Assembly (NCBI RefSeq): GCF_003864975.1
Contig: NZ_BHGL01000006.1
Span: 248,001 to 312,000 of the forward strand
Origin: Sulfuriferula thiophila
GTDB taxonomy: Bacteria > Pseudomonadota > Gammaproteobacteria > Burkholderiales > Sulfuriferulaceae
Direction of reading: 5' to 3'
Length of the DNA stretch: 64,000 bases
In this document: positions 45,402-54,845 of the stretch, piece by piece
Numbering within the stretch: the first letter of the stretch is position 1
Layout of the letters: every line of letters begins with the position of its first letter
The notes under the pieces: model-generated
The model's database searches: none
What the model was told of the DNA's origin: nothing
The model's input: only the letters and a program-made list of their open reading frames with translations
Position numbers and translations under genes: made by a program

Positions 45402-45652
45402 GTTGAGGATATGGATTTGTTGCGATTAAAGGAGTGATTTTACGCGGGAAATTGGGGGAATACCCGATTTTGATGAATATTTTATAGTCAACATTATCCA
45501 AGAGTTGAATGCAATGATTAGGTTAATAAACTAATAAATTTACGTTCTGGGATTGTTACTAGGTTCAGGGGTATCTGCTACACTCATTGTTAATTTTACT
45601 TCACTCAAGGAGTTGGCAGACGGGTTGCTACCTTGTTCTGTCGAACTAAAAT

Positions 45653-46426
45653 ATGGCAACAGAGCGTTGGACTAAGGAGCAAGTTAAGCTGGCTTTTCAC
45701 TTGTATTGTCAGCTTCCGTATGGACGAATTTATGGACGCAACCCAGAAATAATAGCATTGGCAAGAGTTATAGGCCGTACATCTGACGCGGTTGCTATGA
45801 AGATGCTCAACATCGCAAGCATTGATCCAGCCATCACGAGTACAGGCCGTGTCGGCTTGGGAAACGCATCGGCTTTGGATCGTGAGGTATGGGATGAATT
45901 CCATGCAGATTGGGAAAGGCTTGCGGTGGAGTGTGAACTACTCCGGCAGCAACTGGATGCCAATATTGTGGATGTGGTGTCAGAAAACGAAGAGTTTCTA
46001 CTAGATGATTTTACTGGAGAAACTCGGCAGGTTCTGGCAACGCAAAGAATCAAGCAGCATTTTTTTCGTCGCGCTGTATTAAGTAGCTATCGTGGACGTT
46101 GCTGTATGTCCGGTTTGTCTGAGCCACAATTATTGATTGCTAGCCATATCGTGCCGTGGAGCAAAGACAAAGCGAATCGTCTTAACCCAAGTAATGGATT
46201 ATGCCTTTCTGCCATTCATGATAGAGCTTTCGATAAGGGCTTTATCACGCTTTCTGATGATTTCAGGATTGTGGTTTCAGATGAGTTAAAGCGTCGCGAC
46301 GATACGTTTGTGAAAGAGGTGTTGTTACCTTTGAACGGGATGTTAATCGAATTACCTGAACGTTTCATGCCTAGTGTTGAGTTTATCTCACGTCATAGAA
46401 CAGACTTATTTCTTGATAATCAGTAA
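45653..46426 (+). CDS. HNH endonuclease
   Basis: Protein of 257 residues with a C-terminal HNH nuclease domain (about 145-215): Cys in RGRCCMSGL, the catalytic His in LIASHIVPWSKDKANRLNPSNGL, and a second His in SAIHDRAFDKGFITL. The N-terminal 90 residues resemble the domain preceding HNH in many putative restriction enzymes (RWTKEQVKLAFHLYCQLPYG). No methyltransferase is nearby, so it may be an unpaired nuclease or a defence gene acting on modified DNA; its target is unknown. The ATG cannot move upstream because a stop codon lies two codons earlier. The gene is AT-richer than its neighbours, suggesting recent transfer. Confidence 0.85.
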   Translation: MATERWTKEQVKLAFHLYCQLPYGRIYGRNPEIIALARVIGRTSDAVAMKMLNIASIDPAITSTGRVGLGNASALDREVWDEFHADWERLAVECELLRQQLDANIVDVVSENEEFLLDDFTGETRQVLATQRIKQHFFRRAVLSSYRGRCCMSGLSEPQLLIASHIVPWSKDKANRLNPSNGLCLSAIHDRAFDKGFITLSDDFRIVVSDELKRRDDTFVKEVLLPLNGMLIELPERFMPSVEFISRHRTDLFLDNQ

Positions 46427-46434
46427 TAGCCAAA

Positions 46435-46830
46435 ATGTCAGACCAGTTGCCAGTAAAATCACTTGTACTACATGAAGATGCGTTTTATGAATTCTTTGTG
46501 CTTTATCGCCACCCTAAGTCACAGTTTGATATTTGGGGCGGGATTGGTTTAGAGACGTTTGGTGATGATCTTGAGCTAGTTTGTGAGTTTGATGACTTTT
46601 ATTTATGGACTGTAGTTGATGGTGGCGACAGCAGGGATCAATGGATTATCCCGGGCTTTCATTATATCAACCGAATTTGCTATCTTGTAACGGAGAAGCC
46701 TCATAACGGTTTAAGTGTCGAATTTCGAATACCGAACAAATTGCAATCTTTAACTCCATTAGGGTTAAAAAGACAAATGCGTAAACTCGAAACAGCTATG
46801 GAAGTATGGGGCGGAATGGGTAGTTTTTAA
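46435..46830 (+). CDS. Hypothetical protein next to HNH nuclease
   Basis: Not recognised. A soluble acidic protein of 131 residues with aromatic-rich sequence (FDDFYLWTVVDGGDSRDQWII), no signal peptide and no membrane segment. It begins 8 bases after the HNH gene and reads in the same direction, so it is probably co-transcribed with it. It could be an immunity or accessory partner of the nuclease, but nothing in the sequence proves it. Confidence 0.6.
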   Translation: MSDQLPVKSLVLHEDAFYEFFVLYRHPKSQFDIWGGIGLETFGDDLELVCEFDDFYLWTVVDGGDSRDQWIIPGFHYINRICYLVTEKPHNGLSVEFRIPNKLQSLTPLGLKRQMRKLETAMEVWGGMGSF

Positions 46831-47182
46831 TCCCGGTTACAAAGTAATAATGCAAGCTCTGCAAAATCGACTGTTAATTCACGTAGTCAGTTTTGGATAC
46901 CCGTGCGATATTTGACGGAACTGTATCAAAGCTTTGGCCCCGTTGCATTTTAACAGTCAGTGGAGTATTAGAACGTCCGCGAATAGCGCTGCGCTGCTTC
47001 AGTCGGCTATTTGAGGTAGTCGAGTAACACATTGAATATTGCGCAGGAACGGGCGTCAGGTTTCCGTTACACGGATATCTTCCGGGCGCAGCTCAATCAG
47101 ATCAAATGATTAGCCGCAGTGATCAGTACGCTAGAAATAAAGATTTTGAAATGTCGTTGTGACGATGTGCTCTTTGGTGTCG
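46831..47182. other. Intergenic region with a decayed hemN fragment
   Basis: This stretch of 352 bases contains no intact gene. Its right half (46975-47100) is a degenerate copy of the hemN 3' end, annotated separately. The left half (46831-46974) shows nothing recognisable. Confidence 0.7.
46975..47100 (-). pseudogene. Degenerate hemN 3'-end fragment
   Basis: This segment aligns in the same orientation with 51122-51249, the end of the intact hemN. Shared blocks include GTCCGCGAATAGCGC (15 bases), ATATTGCGCAGGAA (14) and GTTACACGGATA (12). On the minus strand it reads LIELRPEDIRVTET, then a stop, then RPFLRNI; the intact gene reads LIELHAEVIRVTETGRLFLRNI. Point changes and frame drift toward the 3' end show that it no longer codes. 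It and hemN flank the PhnD-like/GGDEF-EAL pair as direct repeats. Confidence 0.85.
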
Positions 47183-50032
47183 CTAACGGATGTCAGTGCT
47201 AATCTTATCCGCCTTCAGGCAGACCAGTGCGGGGTGATGTTCCTGCGGTTTATCCAGATGATAGCCTTGCACCATATCCACACCGAACTGTTTCAGCATG
47301 TTCAATGTTTCTGCATTTTCAACAAATTCGGCAACCGTTTTTTTACCTAACCCCCGCGCTACATCCACAATCGATTTTACAAATACCTGATTGTCGCGAT
47401 CATTGGGTAGGTCTCGGATAAACAGTCCATCAATTTTGAGTACGTCAGCTTTAAGGTGCTTGAGATAGGCAAACGAGGAAAATCCTGTGCCAAAGTCATC
47501 CAGACACGTATGGCAGCCTGTTTTGCGTAGTGCTTCGATAAAACGTTCCGCGTCGTGTAAGTCTGAAATTGCCGAGGTTTCTGTCAGCTCTACCCACAGT
47601 CGGTCAGGTGCAACATTGAATTCCTTGAGCAGTTCTGCGATATAGTGGGGAAGGGTAGGCTCATCAAAGGAGCGGCCGGAGATATTCACGGCCAGCGAAG
47701 GGATAAGTTCAGAGCTGGCTAACAGGCTGATACTTTCGCGAATTACCCAGCGATCTATGTCCAGAATTTTGCCGTTCTTTTCGGCATAAGGAATAAAATG
47801 CCCGGGCATGATCAGCCGCGATTCGTCAGTCTCATCGATCATCCGGATGAGTACTTCCAAATGGGATAGCTGGCCATTATGCGTGTAATAAACCCCCTGG
47901 AAATGCAGGCGCAGTAAGGATTTTTCAAATGCACTGGCAATCCGGTCATTCCAGGTCAGCCGATTGACCATTTCACGGGATGCATCAAGTTCCGGGCGGT
48001 AGCTGCGCCAGGTGTTTTTACCCGCATCTTTTGCTTGATACATGGCAGCATCAGCGTGTGCAATTAAATCCTCTGCTGACGTCGCATTTTTAGGGTAATG
48101 CGCGATACCCAGGCTGGTGGTCAAGCGTAAATTCTGGCCTTCCATCCGGAATGGGATCTGGGAGACTGCCCGTACGATTCTTTCGGCCAGTATCTCCGCG
48201 TCTTTTTCCGAGGCATCTGGCATCAATAATGCAAATTCATCCCCACCCAGGCGACTGAATACTTCATTTTTCCGGGTGAGCACGGCGACTTCTCCGGCCA
48301 CGCGAATCAATACGGAATCGCCAGCGCGGTGGCCGAATGTGTCGTTAATGTACTTAAATTCATCCAGATCAAAAAACAGCAAGGCACCTTGTCGACCATG
48401 TCGGTCGGAGTCGGATAACAAGCGCGTCAGTTCGTCCTGGAATCGGCGCCGGTTGAACAGGCCGGTAAGTGCATCCCGTTCGGCAAGATAGACTAATTGT
48501 TCAGCGGTCTGGCGTTCACGAGTTACGTCTTCATAAATCCAGAGGCGTCCAAAAAAGCGGCCATCGTGATCGCGTACCGGGTAGGAGAGCTGTGTTACAA
48601 CCCGGCCATCGTCCATCTGGATTTCAAAACTGTCGGATACCTCGTGAGTTTCCAGTACATTCAGCAAGTGCTTGGAAAAATGATCAGGGCGAGACAGCTT
48701 ATTAGTGGAATGGGTGAGCACTTCCTCTGCCGAATGGCCGACCAGTTCGATATCTTCCGGTATCATCCAGATGCGCAAAAATGTCGGGTTGTAATACTTC
48801 ACCTGATTATTCGCATTTACGAACAGGATACCCAAATTCATGACGCCAAGCAGCGCCAGTAATCTGGCCCGCTCTTCTTCGATTTCATTCAGGTATTGCT
48901 GGCGACCTTCATCTGCGCGTTTAAGATCCGTTAAGGCTCTTTGCAGTGCCATTTCGGCATTTTTGCGCTCGGTAATATCCAGCATGCTGGTACGGATGCC
49001 ATTATGTTCCTGATTAGGGCCGTATATCGGTTGCCAGAATACGGCGATCCAGATAATTTCCCCGTCTTTGCGTTGTAGCCGGAATTCGAAATTACCGCCG
49101 GTGTTAGCTTGTAGCGCGCTATGTATGGTTCTGGATACGAGGTCCCGATCCTGCGCCACAGCAAAATCGGCCGGGAAGCGGGCTATAGCCACGCACTCTA
49201 ATGGTGAGTAACCGGTAATGCGGTCGACTGACGGATTTACCCAGATCAGATAGCCTTCCTGATCAATCCAGCCTTCACAGCCATAAGCATAGTCGGCAAT
49301 GGCATGAAATTGTGCTTCGCTCTGTGTTAGGGCATCAATTCGACTGCGTATGGCAGCAGACATTACATTAAATGTCTGGGTCAGGACACCTACCTCGTCA
49401 TCCGATTTTACGGGTAGTACGGCGTTGAAATCACCCATTGCCAGTGATGCTGTGGCTTTTGTCAGCAGACTCAGATGACGTGTCAGCCAGTACCCCAACA
49501 TCGCAAGCAGCACAAATGACAATATGATTTCTATTGCAGCGATGAGTAAGCTCTGTTGCAGTAAATGCGATTGGGCATTTTTTAAGAAGGTGCTGGAGAG
49601 CCCGTATGAAAGTGTTCCGTAAGTGTTCTCGGCAAGCTTGATGGGAATTGCTAAATCAAAGTGGTTGTTGCTTGTCTGAGAAAAATCCAGATTTCCATTC
49701 GATTTTGGTAAAGCGCCTGGTTCATCCCAGCCAGCAGACGCCACTTTGTTACCGGATCGATCAGTCAGCACCATATACACGATGCCTTCCCCGCGTCTGA
49801 TTTCAGTGAGTATTTCATTCAATGTGGCGTAGTCGTGCTCAGCCATGGGCGCAGCCAGTGCTGCATTGAATAATATCTTAAGTTCAGTATTGCGTTGTAC
49901 TGCCTGCGTTTGCAAACTTTCCTGAGATAGGCGGAGGCTGTTTGTGACGAGTAACGTCAGCATGATTGCTTCCACAATGATGCTGGCAAATAACAGTTTG
50001 GTGCGGAGTGAAAAAGGGCGAATACCCTTCAT
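47183..50032 (-). CDS. Membrane HAMP-PAS-PAS-GGDEF-EAL c-di-GMP sensor
   Basis: Inner-membrane sensor enzyme of 949 residues. Layout: first membrane segment (about 12-32), periplasmic sensor region (33-160), second membrane segment (about 163-185), HAMP (186-240), PAS domains (about 245-365 and 385-510), GGDEF (about 515-680; SRLGGDEFALL intact near 595), and EAL (about 700-940). In the EAL domain the signature reads EVL, with the catalytic Glu kept; NISG, ELTET, LDDFGTGFSSF and KIDG motifs are also present, so both halves may be active. The start overlaps the stop of the upstream binding-protein gene by four bases (ATGA), implying that the two are made together. Confidence 0.94.
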   Translation of the reverse strand: MKGIRPFSLRTKLLFASIIVEAIMLTLLVTNSLRLSQESLQTQAVQRNTELKILFNAALAAPMAEHDYATLNEILTEIRRGEGIVYMVLTDRSGNKVASAGWDEPGALPKSNGNLDFSQTSNNHFDLAIPIKLAENTYGTLSYGLSSTFLKNAQSHLLQQSLLIAAIEIILSFVLLAMLGYWLTRHLSLLTKATASLAMGDFNAVLPVKSDDEVGVLTQTFNVMSAAIRSRIDALTQSEAQFHAIADYAYGCEGWIDQEGYLIWVNPSVDRITGYSPLECVAIARFPADFAVAQDRDLVSRTIHSALQANTGGNFEFRLQRKDGEIIWIAVFWQPIYGPNQEHNGIRTSMLDITERKNAEMALQRALTDLKRADEGRQQYLNEIEEERARLLALLGVMNLGILFVNANNQVKYYNPTFLRIWMIPEDIELVGHSAEEVLTHSTNKLSRPDHFSKHLLNVLETHEVSDSFEIQMDDGRVVTQLSYPVRDHDGRFFGRLWIYEDVTRERQTAEQLVYLAERDALTGLFNRRRFQDELTRLLSDSDRHGRQGALLFFDLDEFKYINDTFGHRAGDSVLIRVAGEVAVLTRKNEVFSRLGGDEFALLMPDASEKDAEILAERIVRAVSQIPFRMEGQNLRLTTSLGIAHYPKNATSAEDLIAHADAAMYQAKDAGKNTWRSYRPELDASREMVNRLTWNDRIASAFEKSLLRLHFQGVYYTHNGQLSHLEVLIRMIDETDESRLIMPGHFIPYAEKNGKILDIDRWVIRESISLLASSELIPSLAVNISGRSFDEPTLPHYIAELLKEFNVAPDRLWVELTETSAISDLHDAERFIEALRKTGCHTCLDDFGTGFSSFAYLKHLKADVLKIDGLFIRDLPNDRDNQVFVKSIVDVARGLGKKTVAEFVENAETLNMLKQFGVDMVQGYHLDKPQEHHPALVCLKADKISTDIR

Positions 50033-50901
50033 TGTGACGATCTCAGTCGGTTGCTAATGTCTTGTGCATAAGGATCAAGCGCAGTCATTTCTGTGGTACT
50101 TACTTCACGCAGTCCGATATACCCGGTTGCGTCAAAAAACTGTTTTCCACCCTCTGAATCGGGGGTGAAGTTGAGTAAAGCGGTCTTGATTCTGGGGATT
50201 TCCGACGTTATGCGTGGATTGGCCATCCACGTCAGGCTGGGTAATTCTGGTAAAACCAGAAAGATTTTCAGGTCGTTTTTAATTGTTTCAGGGATATTTT
50301 TAAATCCGCTGGGAGAAGTGATGGCAAGTGTACTTCGATGGCTTTGTACAGAATACGCTGCACTGTTATGGCTTTGTGTGTCGAGTAACGTGTAGTCCTG
50401 CCCGCCACGCAAGCCTTGCTGTTGCAGATAGTTTATTGTCTGGCTCACAATCAGGGCATTTCTGTCCCCGAAAGCCAATGTTTTCCCTTTTAAATCCTGA
50501 ATTGTAGCCAGCGGCTGGTCTTTGGCTTCAAAGATGATGCCTCTATTAGCCGCTTTATAGTTTGCCAGTGGTAAATAGTTTGCCTCCAATTGCGCCAGGC
50601 GTGCCAGATGTGCGGCGGTTACGACTACATCATATTTTCCCGCGATGGTATTAAAGTGGAATGTTTTGAAATCCGGTGCGGTGGTGAACTCAACCGGACG
50701 TTTTAACTCGCGTTCCAGATAGATTTGTAATGGTCGGTAATTGTTAAGTAATACTCGTGCGCTTAACGTGGGCAAAACGCCGACCTGTAACAGCCTGGTT
50801 TGGGTAGTGCCTTGGGCCGCGGCTAGGCCCGGTGCCAACGGAAATGTAATAGAAACCAGGCAAATAGCAAGCCGGATTATATTGTTGAAATATAATTTCA
50901 C
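50029..50901 (-). CDS. PhnD-like periplasmic binding protein
   Basis: Exported protein of 290 residues (signal peptide about 1-29, ending LAAAQG). The mature part matches the phosphate/phosphite/phosphonate binding family (PhnD-like): VGVLPTLSARVLLNNYRPLQIYLERELKRPVEF, KYDVVVTAAHLARLA and IQDLKGKTLAFGDRNA segments. Start is GTG with a strong GGAGGAGGT site. No ABC permease or ATPase is near; the gene is instead coupled by a 4-base overlap to the membrane GGDEF-EAL gene. It therefore probably acts as the ligand-sensing subunit of that sensor; the ligand could be a phosphonate, phosphate or another anion. Confidence 0.88.
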   Translation of the reverse strand: MKLYFNNIIRLAICLVSITFPLAPGLAAAQGTTQTRLLQVGVLPTLSARVLLNNYRPLQIYLERELKRPVEFTTAPDFKTFHFNTIAGKYDVVVTAAHLARLAQLEANYLPLANYKAANRGIIFEAKDQPLATIQDLKGKTLAFGDRNALIVSQTINYLQQQGLRGGQDYTLLDTQSHNSAAYSVQSHRSTLAITSPSGFKNIPETIKNDLKIFLVLPELPSLTWMANPRITSEIPRIKTALLNFTPDSEGGKQFFDATGYIGLREVSTTEMTALDPYAQDISNRLRSSQ

Positions 50902-51114
50902 GATTACCTCCTCCGTTTTATATTGCGTTGTAGCGCAGATGCATTGTCAGGTAATCCGGGAAGTATAACGCTTTGCATGCAACATTGACATTAAGCTACA
51001 ACCAACCCTGGTGCGCAACGGATAAAATGTACCACAGCTGTGTAAGAATCACATTCCAAGGTGATTAGATCTGTTTGATATGCTGCTGCTATTTAGTTTG
51101 CGTGGCGGGTGAGA

Positions 51115-52485
51115 TTACAGTGTCCGCGAATAGCGCGGTTCATTTACTGCCGGCTGTTTGAGATAAGCATCAAAACACATGGCGATATTGCGCAGGAATA
51201 GGCGGCCGGTTTCAGTTACACGGATAACCTCAGCGTGCAGTTCAATCAGGCCATCGGCCTGCATGTCGGCAAGCTCGCTCAGTGCATCGGCAAAATGACT
51301 GTCAAATTCGATTTGCCAGTGCCGGGAGAATTCCATTTTGTTCAATTCCAGATCGCTCATGATGCGTACTATCGCGTCGCGGCGCAGTCGGTCTTCGCGA
51401 CTGATGCGCAGTCCACGTTCAGTGGCGAGGCCGCCGGCGGCGATGCGCTGCTGGTATTCGGCCAGATTTTTGGCGTTCTGTACGTACACTTCATCGGTCT
51501 GGCTGATGGCGGAGACGCCGAATGCATAAATATCGCAATCCTTGTGCGTGGTGTAGCCCTGAAAATTACGGTACAGGGTTTTGTTGCGCTGGGCTTTTAC
51601 CAGCTCGTCATCGGGCTTGGCAAAATGATCCATGCCGATATACACATAGCCAGCGTGTGTCAGTTTCTCCAGCAGCAGTTGTTGCAAGGCAATGCGCGTA
51701 GGTAAATCAGGTAAGTCCGTTTCCTGTATTAGCTTCTGATGTTTTTTCATCCACGGTACATGAGCGTAGCTGAATACTGCGAGGCGATCTGGTGCCATTG
51801 CAATGATTTGTTCCAGGGTCTGGCTGAAACTGGCTACGGTCTGGTGTGGCAGTCCTACCATCAAATCCATGTTGATGCTGGGGATGCCTGCGTCGCGCAT
51901 CCAGCCGTACACTTCGTGGATGAGTGATGCAGATTGGACGCGATTGACGGCCTGTTGTACGGTGAGATCGAGATCCTGTACGCCGAGGCTGAGCCGGTTG
52001 AAACCGCTGTCTGCCAGCGCTTGTACATGCTCACGGCTCAGTTCGCGCGGATCAACTTCACAGCCGATTTCGGCATCGGCGGCGATGTTGAAGCTGGCGC
52101 GCAGATGCGCGAACAGGCGACGAATATCATCCGGGTGCAAATAGGTAGGTGTGCCACCACCCCAGTGGATCTGCCGCACCGTACGTCCAGGTAAAGTGAG
52201 TGCTGCCATGCGCTCGATTTCCTGAAACAGGAAACCAAGGTACTGAGTGGCTTTGCTGTAATTTTGAGTCGCCACCATGTTACAGCCACAGTAATAGCAC
52301 AAGCTGTCGCAAAACGGTATATGCACGTACAGCGATAAATCCCGGCCACTCGCCTGCGTTTGTTGCAGTTCATCCAGCCACGCGCTTGCGCCGAATTTTT
52401 CATCGAAGTAGGGCGCGGTAGGATAGGAGGTATAACGCGGCCCGGGTTTGCTGTATTTTTCCAGTAATGACGCGGTGAGTTCCAT
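51115..52485 (-). CDS. hemN: Oxygen-independent coproporphyrinogen III dehydrogenase
   Basis: Radical SAM enzyme of heme synthesis that decarboxylates coproporphyrinogen III without oxygen. The 4Fe-4S motif is CDSLCYYCGC (CxxxCxxC plus the adjacent Cys), and GGGTPTYL follows, both near the N-terminal third; the C-terminal HemN domain is complete. The start was set at MELTASLLEKYSKPGPRYTSY, which matches the family and gives 456 residues; the longer open frame upstream is not homologous. A decayed copy of its last 130 bases lies 4 kb away at 46975. Confidence 0.96.
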   Translation of the reverse strand: MELTASLLEKYSKPGPRYTSYPTAPYFDEKFGASAWLDELQQTQASGRDLSLYVHIPFCDSLCYYCGCNMVATQNYSKATQYLGFLFQEIERMAALTLPGRTVRQIHWGGGTPTYLHPDDIRRLFAHLRASFNIAADAEIGCEVDPRELSREHVQALADSGFNRLSLGVQDLDLTVQQAVNRVQSASLIHEVYGWMRDAGIPSINMDLMVGLPHQTVASFSQTLEQIIAMAPDRLAVFSYAHVPWMKKHQKLIQETDLPDLPTRIALQQLLLEKLTHAGYVYIGMDHFAKPDDELVKAQRNKTLYRNFQGYTTHKDCDIYAFGVSAISQTDEVYVQNAKNLAEYQQRIAAGGLATERGLRISREDRLRRDAIVRIMSDLELNKMEFSRHWQIEFDSHFADALSELADMQADGLIELHAEVIRVTETGRLFLRNIAMCFDAYLKQPAVNEPRYSRTL

Positions 52486-52668
52486 GAACTGAGATATTTT
52501 TATAAAAAGATAATCTTGTCGATTATAAACTGATTGTAGCTTGTTAGGCCAGAGACAGAAAAACGGGTAGTGCAGAGCTGCTCTGCTGGCACCGGGTAAT
52601 TTGCTATGCGGCACCAACAGAACGGAGGGAAAACATCAATTCCAGCAGAGGCTTATTACACCTGCTAG

Positions 52669-53502
52669 TTAGAATGCGTAACCAACACCCACTTTAAAGG
52701 TGGTTATGTAAGTTTTGCTGTCCGGTTCCAGGTAACCGCTAGGCTGTATTGCGCTGGCGCCATATTGCCAGGTTGTGTAATCAATACCTGCGTTGCCATG
52801 TATGGTTTTGGTGAAGGCGTAGTCTGCTGCGATACCCGCCTTGTAGATAGCGGAGTTACCAAGACCTGCAGAGAAACCCTGTGGAGCAGGTAAATCTACC
52901 GTAATGGCTGGTCGCAAGGTGCGGCCAGCCATCACATTGCCGGTCAGTACCAGCCTGGCAACGGGTGAGTATTGGCCGAGTATGCCAAAAGCCAGGTATT
53001 TGTGGCTGTAGTGTTCCATGTATCCGCCGGGTATGCCATCACCCACATTGCGATCCCATTGATGGTAGCCAAATTCGCCATATGGGGTGAGCATGACAGT
53101 TTGGCTGGCTACATAACCTTTGCCATAGCGAATACTGAAGTCGTTAATTTCTGCACCGGATTTAGCGACAAGGGAGCCATAGCTGCCGCCTTGATAAGAA
53201 CCGACATAATCAGTCTTGCCACTGGAATAGGCGTATTCTGCCTGCAAATAATCGTTACCCAGCCACAAATCTTTCATGACGGATACCGACAGGTCTATGC
53301 CCGGCACGTTGCCATTTTCAGTATCAATCAATACGCCTTGATAGGTTTCGCTGTAATCCATGTGCTGCATAGTGAGTTGTATGCCGGCCTGGTTATTGGC
53401 AGACAGTATGTCTTGTGTGCCAGCCTGTGCGTTCAGGGAAAGGCTGCCTATTGCTAGGCCCATCACAGTTGAAAACAGCATCGATTGTTTGTTAGTCATC
53501 AT
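52669..53502 (-). CDS. Outer-membrane beta-barrel protein
   Basis: Exported protein of 277 residues. A signal peptide (about 1-28, ending LNAQA) precedes alternating aromatic and polar strands such as YLQAEYAYSSGKTDYVGSY and KTYITTFKVGVGYAF; the C-terminal Phe in GVGYAF is the BAM recognition residue. A porin-like or OmpW-like barrel is likely, although no specific family is recognised. An ATG at 53502 with an AGG site is preferred over a GTG six bases upstream. Function unknown. Confidence 0.75.
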   Translation of the reverse strand: MMTNKQSMLFSTVMGLAIGSLSLNAQAGTQDILSANNQAGIQLTMQHMDYSETYQGVLIDTENGNVPGIDLSVSVMKDLWLGNDYLQAEYAYSSGKTDYVGSYQGGSYGSLVAKSGAEINDFSIRYGKGYVASQTVMLTPYGEFGYHQWDRNVGDGIPGGYMEHYSHKYLAFGILGQYSPVARLVLTGNVMAGRTLRPAITVDLPAPQGFSAGLGNSAIYKAGIAADYAFTKTIHGNAGIDYTTWQYGASAIQPSGYLEPDSKTYITTFKVGVGYAF

Positions 53503-53665
53503 TTTCACCTATATCATTTAAAATTATATTTTCCATCATGGCCTGCATGCAGCTGAATTATAGTCTCATAAACAGATGCGCTTGCCTGATTTAAAACTAA
53601 ATCCATATGGCTGGTAACAGGCGTGGTGCAGCAGGGTAATCAGCGCGTCATAAGAGGGGTGCTCG

Positions 53666-54412
53666 CTATTTGATTAATTGGTCATTGTGCTCTTTTTCAT
53701 CAACATCATCTTTCAGTCTCATGGTTTTAAGAATGCCATCCTGGAAATGAACTTTACGTAATTCTGTATCTGAAATATTGTCGTATGCCAGGGTGATTGT
53801 CTGGTAGTGTCCAAGCTGATAACGACCTTTGAAATTAACAATAATGTCGGTCAGGATCGCGCGTTTCGGGTTCGGGGGTATATCGTTTAACTGGCTGAGC
53901 GTAATCATGTGATCGGTGTTTTTAGTCAGGGTGTCAGCTTTGATAATGCCATTCGCAGGTGCAAAAGTTGATGCGGCAGGTTTGCTTGGTAATAGCGTAT
54001 GCTGACTGGGAACGCCCGTGCTGCCAATTTCACCAAGAGCTACTTTGAGTTCATTATAATTGCCAATAAAGCGCTCGTTGATCTCAAAACTCAAACTGCT
54101 GCCATGTTTAAAAGGGCTTGCTGCATTGGTAATCAGTTCGTTATTGCAGCTTACAGTTAGTGTCGGCTGGTCACGCCAGTTACAGCTTGCCCCCCATTTG
54201 CCATTAGCCGTCGAATATCGGGTGATTCTGTAAGGGGCGATGGTGATGGTGCTGATTATGGGAGTAACCAGTTTGGATGCATCCGGTGATTTGCTTGTCA
54301 TGTTATGACTTGTGGACGCGGGGTACACGCTACTGTCAACGGCATGCGCAGTAGAAAAACTGAACACCATGAGTATGCTTGTAATGACGTTATAGTAGGC
54401 AATTTTTGACAT
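53666..54412 (-). CDS. Hypothetical secreted protein
   Basis: Not recognised. A signal peptide (about 1-24, ending TAHA) is followed by a Ser/Thr-rich mature part of about 224 residues with a Cys pair (ASCNWRDQPTLTVSCNN) that may form a disulfide and beta-rich segments later. No membrane segment or known domain is visible. It may share a transcript with the barrel protein gene downstream, but the gap of about 160 bases makes this uncertain. Confidence 0.6.
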   Translation of the reverse strand: MSKIAYYNVITSILMVFSFSTAHAVDSSVYPASTSHNMTSKSPDASKLVTPIISTITIAPYRITRYSTANGKWGASCNWRDQPTLTVSCNNELITNAASPFKHGSSLSFEINERFIGNYNELKVALGEIGSTGVPSQHTLLPSKPAASTFAPANGIIKADTLTKNTDHMITLSQLNDIPPNPKRAILTDIIVNFKGRYQLGHYQTITLAYDNISDTELRKVHFQDGILKTMRLKDDVDEKEHNDQLIK

Positions 54413-54569
54413 GACGGTTTTTCAATAGTTAATATGAGATGCAATAGGTTGCGCATCCGGCAAAATGATAATATCGTAACCTGCAATCAGTCAGATGTTT
54501 AATTGGTTCGTGATGAATAATACCAACATAATAATTCGTCTAATCAACTTGACGATGGAGTAATCGGAG

Positions 54570-54845
54570 ATGGTGGTAATTAACAGAAATCGAAAAACCG
54601 CGCTCGCTGTTCGCCGCACCGGTTGCGCCGTGCTGATGATCGTGATGCGTTCCGGAAAACTGACTACCTCGTATGTAAAGCACCGGGAATTTGAAACGGA
54701 TTGGCGTGAAATGGGTGATTCGCTGGATCATGCCATCGCCACTTTTACCGAACATGCCGAAAAGAATGGTGCAACCCAGGCTGTCAAAATCGCTTTAAAG
54801 AAAATTGCCAAAGAGCAGGAAGTGGCTTCGCTGCGGCTGTTTTAA
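54570..54845 (+). CDS. Small hypothetical protein upstream of HEFLH membrane protein
   Basis: Not recognised. A soluble basic protein of 91 residues (RKTALAVRRTGCAVLMIVMRSG, then a helical acidic-basic tail). A GGAG site stands nine bases before the ATG. Its stop codon overlaps the start of the membrane protein gene by one base (TAATG), so translation of the two is coupled. It may be the partner or regulator of that protein. Confidence 0.6.
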   Translation: MVVINRNRKTALAVRRTGCAVLMIVMRSGKLTTSYVKHREFETDWREMGDSLDHAIATFTEHAEKNGATQAVKIALKKIAKEQEVASLRLF

